From Candidatus Latescibacterota bacterium (GTDB taxonomy: Bacteria; JAAXHH01; JABIQT01), in contig JABIQT010000386.1 in assembly GCA_018667995.1 (NCBI GenBank), positions 1-5,846 of the forward strand: a stretch of DNA of 5,846 bases, written 5' to 3'. The stretch's first letter is position 1, and each line of letters starts with the position of its first letter. The position numbers and the translations under genes are program-made. Shown in pieces: positions 1-5,846 of this stretch. Below the pieces are notes generated by a model. That model was not told the origin of the DNA, ran no database searches, and was given only the letters and a program-made list of their open reading frames with translations.

Positions 1-1
1 G

Positions 2-517
2 GAAGATGAGAAGATCGAGCGACTCAACGAGATAGCAAAGCTCACATATCACGTGAACGGAGAAGCGAAGCCATACCTAACCGAGAATGAGGTGTATAAT
101 CTCGGGATTAAAAAGGGCACCTTAAATAATGAGGATCGTAAGAAAATTGAGGAACATGCCCTCGTAAGCATAGAAATGTTACAGGAGCTGCCTTTTCCGA
201 AGAAGCTGGCCAGAATACCAGAGTACGCTGGAGGACACCACGAGAAACTCAACGGAAAGGGATATCCGTTCGGACTTTCCGCGGATCAACTTGCACTTCA
301 GTCACGAATTATGGCTGTGGCCGATATATTTGAAGCATTGACGGCGCACGATCGGCCCTATAAGAGCCCGATGCCCCTATCCAAAGCAAAGCAGATCATG
401 GGTTTCTTTGTAAAGGACGAGGAACTTGATCCAGAAGTCGTTGATCTTTTCGTCAATGAAGGGATCTGCCACGAATATGCCATGAAGGAAATGGATCCCA
501 CTCAGATCGACGAGTGA
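2..517 (+). CDS. HD-GYP domain phosphodiesterase, C-terminal part (5' end outside window)
   Basis: This frame is open from the left edge to the TGA at 515-517, so only the last 171 residues are visible. They form most of an HD-GYP domain, a metal-dependent phosphohydrolase that usually hydrolyses cyclic di-GMP in the cytoplasm. Seen directly, in visible-residue numbering: a conserved His in EEHALVSIEML (H52), the tandem HHE (79-81) leading into GKGYP (85-89), and a run containing VADIFEALTAHDRPYK (106-121) with the metal-ligand Asp at about 108. The HDIGK-type HD pair that should precede these is not in the window. The stretch before H52, with a short insert reading YLTENEVYNLGIKKGTL, and the tail ending in DPTQIDE are typical of stand-alone or GAF-linked HD-GYP proteins. 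All visible ligands are intact, so it is probably active. The GTG at 53 is internal, not the start. Substrate and N-terminal sensor domain cannot be judged. A terminator follows. Confidence 0.93.
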   Translation, partial: EDEKIERLNEIAKLTYHVNGEAKPYLTENEVYNLGIKKGTLNNEDRKKIEEHALVSIEMLQELPFPKKLARIPEYAGGHHEKLNGKGYPFGLSADQLALQSRIMAVADIFEALTAHDRPYKSPMPLSKAKQIMGFFVKDEELDPEVVDLFVNEGICHEYAMKEMDPTQIDE

Positions 518-545
518 CATGTTCCTGAGGTCTACTGTGTTTTGG

Positions 546-586
546 GCGTCCGAAACGGCTGGCTATCCGGCTATCGGGCGCTTTTT
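546..586 (+). terminator. Rho-independent terminator after the HD-GYP gene
   Basis: An outer stem pairs GCGTCCGA (546-553) with TCGGGCGC (574-581), eight pairs including one G-U. Inside it a second stem pairs GCTGG (558-559 region to 562) with CCGGC (567-571) around the loop CTAT, separated from the outer stem by a small internal loop. Five T follow directly (582-586), then GCTTT. The position 29 bases after the stop codon fits transcript end for the HD-GYP gene. A further flanking match, TTTTGGG (540-546) with CCCAAAA (595-601), could form a competing longer-range stem. Confidence 0.75.
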
Positions 587-679
587 GCTTTGGACCCAAA
601 AACGCGAAACTTTCACGCTTCATCCATCGTTTAGGATATGGAGCACCAGCAAATCGATTTCATATTGGGTGTGAGCAAG

Positions 680-1903
680 ATGAAAACACCGTTGTTCTAC
701 CTGATCTGTACGTATATAAGCTCCGTTTTTCTCTCTTCGTGTGGCCCAGGGCCGAAGGCTGATCTCGTACTGAGTTCAGGCACCATATATACAGTCAACG
801 ATTCCATCCCGACTGTGTCGGCGATAGCTATTGCTGCAGATTCTATCATGGCGATTGGATCAGCTACAGACATTGCTCCCTATATCGGTGAAGAAACAAC
901 GGTGATAAATCTGGCCGGTCTGGTGGCTGTTCCCGGCTTCGTAGAGACCGAAGGAGATCTGATAGGGGATGGATATCGGTCGCTTCGGCTCGATCTCGAG
1001 GCCGTGGAGAACTTCGATGCATTGATTCGAAGGGTACGTGACCGGGCTGCTGGATTGCCGCCTGGCGCGTGGATACTAGGCGATGGTTGGAACGAAGAGA
1101 GTTGGGAACCCCCGCTGGCAGATCCTGTTGTCGGATACCCTCGGCATAACGATCTGAGCCAGGCATCCCCAGACAATCCCGTTATGCTCCGACAGAGTGG
1201 CGGCCGCGCCAGCCTGACCAATGCCCGTGGCCTCTCGCTATCTGGCATCACTGGCTCGACATTCTACGACGGACGGGGCACGATCATAAAGGATCGTAGC
1301 GGATTTCCGACGGGAGTATTCACTGATGGGGCACAGCAACTGGTGAGTAAGCGTATACCACGAAGTATTCCGGACATAGAAGGATCGACGCCCACCGTTC
1401 ATACGGTGGCGTTGCGTGCAGGATATGAAACAAGAATTCGAGCGGGCTTCACGAGCATTGTCGATACGTCTCGGGTCTTGTCACGAATGCTATCCAGTGG
1501 TGAGGTAGTCCTCTCGGAATCGGATCCGCTTAACAGTTATCTGACGTTGCGATCGCGGGCATCTATCCGCACATCAAAGGATCTGAATGTTGAAACCATA
1601 GTGGATTCTCAGCCTGGACCGCCTTCAGCGATGAACTCCTATGTCAGGAGACTTGCCTCCACGTCGCTGGACAACTCTATCAACGAAGTTAGTCCTAATT
1701 CACGTATAAGAGCCCTTAGAGAGCTCACGGGACATACTGTCTCACCGAGGATGTCGGAACGTGGAATCACAGGGCTTCTGCCTGGCAAACGCGCCGATAT
1801 TGTCGTTTTCTCACAGAACTTCCTGGAAATACCACTTGAGCACATTGAAAATACAGACGTCGTGTACTCGATCATCGGTGGTCAGATCGTCTACCGGAAG
1901 TGA
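680..1903 (+). CDS. Predicted lipoprotein, degenerate amidohydrolase-3 (YtcJ-like) family, likely catalytically inactive
   Basis: The start at 680 gives 407 residues beginning MKTPLFYLICTY, with a lipobox-like LSSC and the acceptor Cys at residue 21, so the product is probably a lipid-anchored envelope protein. GTG 671 and ATG 638 are in-frame alternatives. The 638 start adds acidic residues before the signal, and its AGGA sits only one base from the ATG, so I disfavour it. No start has a strong ribosome site. Family landmarks (680 numbering): an N-terminal beta region (27-84) ending in VPGF (84-87), then AWILGDGW (130-137), HNDLSQASPDNPVML (156-170), ASLTNARGLSLSGI (177-190), GFPTGVF (208-214), and a C-terminal GLLPGKRADIVVF (365-377) through VVYSIIGGQIVY. 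These match the composite sandwich and early barrel of amidohydrolase family 3. The expected HxH after VPGF is ETEGD, with both His replaced, and the GHAS-type His is Arg (GGRAS, R176). Family members run about 530-570 residues, and the missing length lies in the central barrel. Substrate unknown. It could be a pseudoenzyme or an early-decay gene. Confidence 0.8.
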   Translation: MKTPLFYLICTYISSVFLSSCGPGPKADLVLSSGTIYTVNDSIPTVSAIAIAADSIMAIGSATDIAPYIGEETTVINLAGLVAVPGFVETEGDLIGDGYRSLRLDLEAVENFDALIRRVRDRAAGLPPGAWILGDGWNEESWEPPLADPVVGYPRHNDLSQASPDNPVMLRQSGGRASLTNARGLSLSGITGSTFYDGRGTIIKDRSGFPTGVFTDGAQQLVSKRIPRSIPDIEGSTPTVHTVALRAGYETRIRAGFTSIVDTSRVLSRMLSSGEVVLSESDPLNSYLTLRSRASIRTSKDLNVETIVDSQPGPPSAMNSYVRRLASTSLDNSINEVSPNSRIRALRELTGHTVSPRMSERGITGLLPGKRADIVVFSQNFLEIPLEHIENTDVVYSIIGGQIVYRK

Positions 1904-2003
1904 TCATTACACATCGGGAATTGCGAAACCATTAAAGAAATATGCTCTTGATTTGTAAATAGTCAGTTGACGTCAGCGTCTGGTTTGAACGCGAGGAAGA
2001 TAA
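1904..2003. other. Gap between lipoprotein and transporter genes
   Basis: This 100-base gap is A+T-rich in its first half. I see no hairpin followed by a T-run, so nothing here clearly ends the upstream transcript. An 8-base palindrome TGACGTCA lies at 1968-1975, and TTGATTTG at 1948-1955 resembles the Bacteroidota -7 element TAnnTTTG with one mismatch, but no matching upstream TTG is at proper spacing. Whether the transporter has its own promoter is undecided. Confidence 0.4.
1993..1999 (+). promoter_or_regulatory. Ribosome binding site of the transporter gene
   Basis: GAGGAAG lies four bases before the ATG at 2004 (AGGA core at 1994-1997, six bases away). This is good Shine-Dalgarno spacing and supports the chosen start. 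Confidence 0.6.
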
Positions 2004-4538
2004 ATGAAGCAAGAAACACACAGCAAGGTTGATGACCTGCTAACGAGGTATGTCACCTTCTTATGTAGACACCCCTGGAAAATCGTTATTTCTGCGCTGT
2101 CTCTCACCTGTATTGCATTCCACTTTACCACCCAGCTTTCCATAAAAAGTGATTTCGCCGAACTGCTTCCTGAAGGATATCGAAGCGTACAGGATCTGCA
2201 CCGTTTGACGGATCGTATCGGCGGAATCGGCAATCTAACGGTGGTTATAGAAACCGAGAATCTCAAAGCCGGACAGAGGTTTGCAGACGATCTCGCTGAG
2301 GCATTGCCCGCACAACTTCCGGATGATTACATCCGCTTTGTAGAGTACAAATTGGATGAAGAGCGCGATTTCTACGAAAAGAACCAGTACCTGTATGCCG
2401 AATTAGAGGACCTGGAAGAAGTTTACGATAGGCTGAGAAGACAGATTCAGCGAAAGAAGTTTGACGTCAACCCCCTATTCGTATCCGAAGCTGATTTGGG
2501 TCTTGAGGACGACACGGAGGACGAGGAGCCATTTGACCTTTCAGATATCGAAGAGAAATATGAGGGCAAGGCTGATGAGAAACTGAAGAAGTGGACAGAC
2601 AACTATTTCGTCGGTAATGACGAGCACGGTCAATTCCTGGTTATGCGTCTGAAGCCATTCGGTACGTCTACGGGTATTTCCTTTTCAGAAGACCTTTGTA
2701 ACCGGGTTCAGGGGATTATCGATGGCCTCGACCCGGAGTCCTATAGTGCTGATATGAAAGTAGGGTTGACCGGTAAATATCGTCTCGTGCTTGATGAGTA
2801 TGCCTCTGTACGGGAAGAAATGGCCTCGACTGCAATATTCACCGTCCTCCTCGTATTTGCAGCGATCTATATCTATTTCCGAACCTGGATCCCTGTAGTC
2901 AATATCAGCATCGCTATTGGTGTTGGCATTCTCTGGACCTTTTGTATTACCTATTTTCGAATTGGATATCTGAATACGCAGACTGCTTTCCTTGGCGCTA
3001 TTATCGTCGGCAACGGGATTAACTATGGTTTAATTCTAATGGCCAGGTTCAAGGAAGAGAAGGCACTGGGACGCAATGCGTTCGATGGTACCATGATCGC
3101 ATTCAAGAACACGATCACAGCGACAGTTACTTCGTCGGTTTCCACAGGAATCGCCTATGGAATGCTGATGATCACTGATTTCAAAGGCTTCAATCAATTT
3201 GGATTCATAGGCGGTCTTGGAATGTTGCTGTGCTGGATGGCCACCTTCTCCATTCTTCCAGCCCTGCTTGTTCTCTGGGATCGCACGGAATATGGCCAAA
3301 AGTCGTGGACCCGGCGGGAAAACACGGGCCGCCTGTTTACCCCAATCGCATCACTTGTGAGTCGCATACCGACGCGTATGGTAGGGATTAGCGCGACACT
3401 TGTCGCCGTTTCCGTTGTGCTGTTGATTTGGTGGATACCGAATTCGTTCGAATATGATTTCTCGAAACTCAGAAATGAACCGAGAGAGGAATCTGAAGCA
3501 AGATTGCTTAATGGTCGCGTCAATCGTCTTTTCGGGGTCTCGCAGACGCCCGCCGTCATCCTCGTGGATGATCTGGAACAAGTACGGCCCATCAAGGAAA
3601 GGGTAGACGAAAAAAGAGCCGCCGAGGCAGAACTGCCCAATCCGACTATCGACAGGGTCCGAACGATCTACGATGTGCTGCCGACTGAGCAGGATGATAA
3701 AATCGAAATATTGGGCGACATAAAACGTCTCCTTGATCTCAATCCTCCGGACTTGCTGGGAATCAAGCCTGAACAGGTCTCTAAGGTAAACAAGTTCAGG
3801 GAGAACATCATTCTTGATGAAGTGACGGTCGGTGACGTTCCCGGCCAGCTGAAGCGAGCTTTCGAAGAGAAGGACGGAACAGTTGGACGGCTCATATTCG
3901 TGTATCCACGTCCCGATGCCGGTCTCTGGAATGGCCGAAACCTGATTCGCTTTGCCAGTGCCATCCGATCTAATGAACTGCCTTCAGGCGAGGTGATTTA
4001 CTCATCAGGTGACGCAGTGATCTTCTCGGACATGTTAACAGCTGTGGCAAAGGATGGCCCGATCGCTACCGTAGGATCTTTTTTGGGCGTCATTCTGCTC
4101 CTGCTGATCGCTTTCAGAAGCATTAGGGCATCTGTAGTGATATTGGCATCACTCATGGGTGGTATGTTTATGATGGTCGGTGTTATGGTCATCCTGGACA
4201 TCAAGGTCAATTTCTTCAATTTCATTGTCATTCCGACGACCCTGGGTATCGGTGTAGACTATAGTGTAAATCTCTATCAGAGATATCGTTTAGATGGTCA
4301 GGGATCCGTTGCAAACATGATCAAACACACGGGAGGGGCGTTGGCATTATGTTCCTCCACTACCTTGATTGGCTACACCTCGTTGATGCTTACCAGCAAT
4401 CGGGCACTACAGTCATTTGGAATCATGGCAAATATAGGCGAAATCACAACTCTGTTGACGGCACTGTTTGCACTCCCCGCATACCTAATCATAATGGAGC
4501 GCAGATCTAAGAACACAGCATCGACCACAAGTACATAG
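2004..4538 (+). CDS. MMPL family (RND superfamily) transporter, predicted exporter
   Basis: This 844-residue inner-membrane protein has the classic duplicated RND/MMPL layout. TM1 is near residues 26-44, then a large periplasmic loop (about 45-270), a five-helix block (about 274-426), TM7 (about 460-479), a second periplasmic loop (about 480-685) and a final five-helix block (about 688-830). The second half carries GVDYSVNLYQRYR (750-762), the conserved TM10 motif with the Asp-Tyr pair (D752, Y753) used for proton coupling in MMPL/HpnN-like proteins. The equivalent first-half motif is GNGINYGLILMARFKEE (336-352), with Asn340 where the second half has Asp. Loop 1 contains a predicted helical, charged stretch (about 115-152) and a very acidic segment (165-188). 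The length resembles HpnN-type and 'predicted exporter' proteins that move lipids or other hydrophobic compounds, but hopanoid genes are not visible here and the substrate is unknown. The stop lies 21 bases before bshC, so co-transcription is likely. Confidence 0.92.
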   Translation: MKQETHSKVDDLLTRYVTFLCRHPWKIVISALSLTCIAFHFTTQLSIKSDFAELLPEGYRSVQDLHRLTDRIGGIGNLTVVIETENLKAGQRFADDLAEALPAQLPDDYIRFVEYKLDEERDFYEKNQYLYAELEDLEEVYDRLRRQIQRKKFDVNPLFVSEADLGLEDDTEDEEPFDLSDIEEKYEGKADEKLKKWTDNYFVGNDEHGQFLVMRLKPFGTSTGISFSEDLCNRVQGIIDGLDPESYSADMKVGLTGKYRLVLDEYASVREEMASTAIFTVLLVFAAIYIYFRTWIPVVNISIAIGVGILWTFCITYFRIGYLNTQTAFLGAIIVGNGINYGLILMARFKEEKALGRNAFDGTMIAFKNTITATVTSSVSTGIAYGMLMITDFKGFNQFGFIGGLGMLLCWMATFSILPALLVLWDRTEYGQKSWTRRENTGRLFTPIASLVSRIPTRMVGISATLVAVSVVLLIWWIPNSFEYDFSKLRNEPREESEARLLNGRVNRLFGVSQTPAVILVDDLEQVRPIKERVDEKRAAEAELPNPTIDRVRTIYDVLPTEQDDKIEILGDIKRLLDLNPPDLLGIKPEQVSKVNKFRENIILDEVTVGDVPGQLKRAFEEKDGTVGRLIFVYPRPDAGLWNGRNLIRFASAIRSNELPSGEVIYSSGDAVIFSDMLTAVAKDGPIATVGSFLGVILLLLIAFRSIRASVVILASLMGGMFMMVGVMVILDIKVNFFNFIVIPTTLGIGVDYSVNLYQRYRLDGQGSVANMIKHTGGALALCSSTTLIGYTSLMLTSNRALQSFGIMANIGEITTLLTALFALPAYLIIMERRSKNTASTTST

Positions 4539-4559
4539 ATAGGACATATCAGAACGCCT

Positions 4560-5846
4560 ATGAACGTACAATCAATTCCCTACAACCGAGCCCTATCGAC
4601 GTCACGAATGTTGAATGCGCTGCTCGATAGCTTCAGTAATGTTTCACCTTACTTTGCCTTTGATCCTTCTGAGAACCAAATTTGGTCACGCATGATAGGC
4701 CTGGTGGATCAACGCGAGCATTCGCTTCCGCGCCAGACTCTATCGGACATACTTGTGTCTCAGAATACGAAGTTCGGTGCGGATGAAAAGGCCCTGGCTT
4801 CTGCCCGTGATCTGGCCAAAGAGGGCACATATACTGTGATGACAGGGCAGCAAGTGGGGTTGTTCACAGGACCGCTCTACACCATTTATAAAGCACTGAC
4901 TGCCATCAAGCTGGCACAGAGGCTCGAAGCATCCACAAACTGTCGAATTGTACCCGTATTCTGGATGGCATCGGATGATCATGATTTTGACGAGATAAAC
5001 CACATATTTACGACCAATGAAAATAACGAAGTCACGCGACTTGCATTGACTCCTGACCATCCTGTTGATCGGCGTTCAGCGGCACATATAGCCTTTGGTT
5101 CTGGGATTTCCAGTTTAATTGACGCATTCTCAGACTCATGGCAGGATACGGAGCACAAGGAAGAGATTCTGGCGTTTCTTCACCATAGCTGCACGGCGGA
5201 TACGTCACTTTCAGATGGATTTGCGGCATTGCTTTCGCGGCTCCTGCACGGTACAGGAATGGTATTGATCGACCCCACCGACCCCAAATTGAAAAAACTG
5301 ATGGCCCCCATATTTGTGCAGGAGATCAACAATCCGCTCAAGACTACCCGCTCGGTGCTTGAGGCGGGCGAAAACTTGGCATCTGCAGGCTTTTCGCCAC
5401 AGTTGACTCGTGCTGACGATGCCATGAATCTGTTCTTCTGCCAAAATCATCAGCGTGCGGCTATGTCGTATTCTGAGGGTATGATCCATGCCCAACATGC
5501 TGATTTGCAGATATCGGTGGATGACGCGGTTCAGTTAGTTCAGGATTCACCGGAATCCTTCAGCCATAATGTAATCACGCGCCCCATTGTACAGGACTCG
5601 CTGTTTCCGGCGCTAGCCTATGTGGGAGGGCCGTCCGAGATAGGTTACTATGCCCAGTTGATCGATGTGTATAATCAGTTTGATCTTCCATTCCCCATTG
5701 TCTATCCTAGATCGAGCATGACAATTGTTGAAAGTCGCGTTCGAAAGGTTATCGAAAAATACGAACTGAATGTGGAAGATTTCTTTGGAAACATCCACCA
5801 GGTGGTCGGCCAACGAATGCAGGAGGAAATACCAGCTGAATTGACC
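4560..5846 (+). CDS. bshC: Bacillithiol biosynthesis cysteine-adding enzyme BshC, N-terminal part (3' end outside window)
   Basis: The frame is open from ATG 4560 to the last base: 429 codons with no stop, about four fifths of the usual length of roughly 540 residues. BshC adds cysteine to glucosaminyl-malate in the last step of bacillithiol synthesis, in the cytosol. Diagnostic motifs are all present: an N-terminal SIPYNRAL start typical of the family, TGQQVGLFTGPLYTIYKALT (95-114), VPVFWMASDDHDFDEINH (131-148), and RPIVQDSLFPALAYVGGPSE (341-360) followed by IGYYAQL and FPIVYPR (378-384). The C-terminal coiled-coil and end lie beyond the window. The start is chosen because the family N-terminus aligns here. 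The nearest purine-rich site, AGGA at 4541-4544, is 15 bases away, which is long, so translation may depend partly on the transporter gene ending at 4538. bshA and bshB are not in the window, and in many genomes they lie elsewhere. Confidence 0.96.
   Translation, partial: MNVQSIPYNRALSTSRMLNALLDSFSNVSPYFAFDPSENQIWSRMIGLVDQREHSLPRQTLSDILVSQNTKFGADEKALASARDLAKEGTYTVMTGQQVGLFTGPLYTIYKALTAIKLAQRLEASTNCRIVPVFWMASDDHDFDEINHIFTTNENNEVTRLALTPDHPVDRRSAAHIAFGSGISSLIDAFSDSWQDTEHKEEILAFLHHSCTADTSLSDGFAALLSRLLHGTGMVLIDPTDPKLKKLMAPIFVQEINNPLKTTRSVLEAGENLASAGFSPQLTRADDAMNLFFCQNHQRAAMSYSEGMIHAQHADLQISVDDAVQLVQDSPESFSHNVITRPIVQDSLFPALAYVGGPSEIGYYAQLIDVYNQFDLPFPIVYPRSSMTIVESRVRKVIEKYELNVEDFFGNIHQVVGQRMQEEIPAELT

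Noticed and set aside
53-517. GTG at 53 as the start of a small separate HD-GYP gene
   Set aside because: The frame is open upstream to the window edge with matching family sequence, and the HD motif must lie further upstream.
561-578. Tandem GGCTATC direct repeat (561-567 and 570-576 region)
   Set aside because: Explained by the stem and loop sequence of the terminator. Two short copies do not make a repeat element.
864-1251. Overlapping minus-strand open frames inside the lipoprotein gene
   Set aside because: They lie wholly opposite a well-supported gene, resemble no family, and have low-complexity Arg/Ser/Pro-rich translations typical of antisense shadows.
1921-1961. Possible promoter for the transporter gene (TTGCGA, TATGCT, TTGATTTG)
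   Set aside because: No pair of elements has both acceptable match and spacing for a sigma-70 or Bacteroidota-type promoter.
1968-1975. TGACGTCA palindrome as an operator
   Set aside because: An 8-base perfect palindrome occurs by chance often enough. There is no second copy or associated regulator in the window.
3194-3640. Minus-strand 148-codon open frame within the transporter gene
   Set aside because: It is antisense to clear MMPL coding sequence. The translation is Ser/Arg-rich with no recognisable domain.
4740-5813. Several minus-strand open frames opposite bshC
   Set aside because: The + strand frame here encodes unmistakable BshC motifs throughout, so these are shadows.

Overview
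The window reads as ordinary bacterial chromosome, with four genes all on the + strand: the 3' end of an HD-GYP phosphodiesterase gene, a predicted lipoprotein related to YtcJ-type amidohydrolases, an MMPL/RND-type membrane transporter, and the 5' part of bshC (cysteine-adding enzyme of bacillithiol synthesis). Base composition looks roughly balanced. BshC occurs in Firmicutes, Deinococcus and many Bacteroidota and relatives. The style of the HD-GYP and BshC proteins, together with a lipoprotein signal peptide, suggests a Gram-negative of the Bacteroidota/Rhodothermota/Balneolota group. This is an inference from protein style, not a proven assignment.

Layout: 2-517 is the C-terminal 171 residues of an HD-GYP protein whose start lies upstream. 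A two-tier hairpin with a T-run (546-586) follows and probably ends that transcript. From 680 (or 671 or 638) to 1903 lies the amidohydrolase-like lipoprotein. A 100-base gap with no convincing terminator or promoter leads to the 844-residue MMPL transporter (2004-4538), which has a good ribosome binding site. Only 21 bases later bshC begins at 4560 and runs off the right edge without a stop.

How they may work together: the transporter and bshC are close enough to be co-transcribed. The amidohydrolase-like gene may belong to the same transcript, but the gap leaves that open. No shared pathway is evident from sequence alone. Bacillithiol synthesis is cytosolic redox chemistry, the MMPL protein probably moves lipids or hydrophobic compounds across the inner membrane, and the HD-GYP protein probably degrades cyclic dinucleotides.

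The most notable observation is the amidohydrolase-like protein. It keeps recognisable amidohydrolase-3 landmarks at both ends, but the two metal-binding histidines of the first motif are replaced by Glu and Asp, a third conserved histidine is Arg, and a large part of the central barrel appears to be missing, all in an intact 1.2 kb reading frame. It is either a repurposed pseudoenzyme or a gene in decay. I found no mobile elements, CRISPR arrays, tRNA or rRNA genes, and no evidence for a novel multi-gene system.
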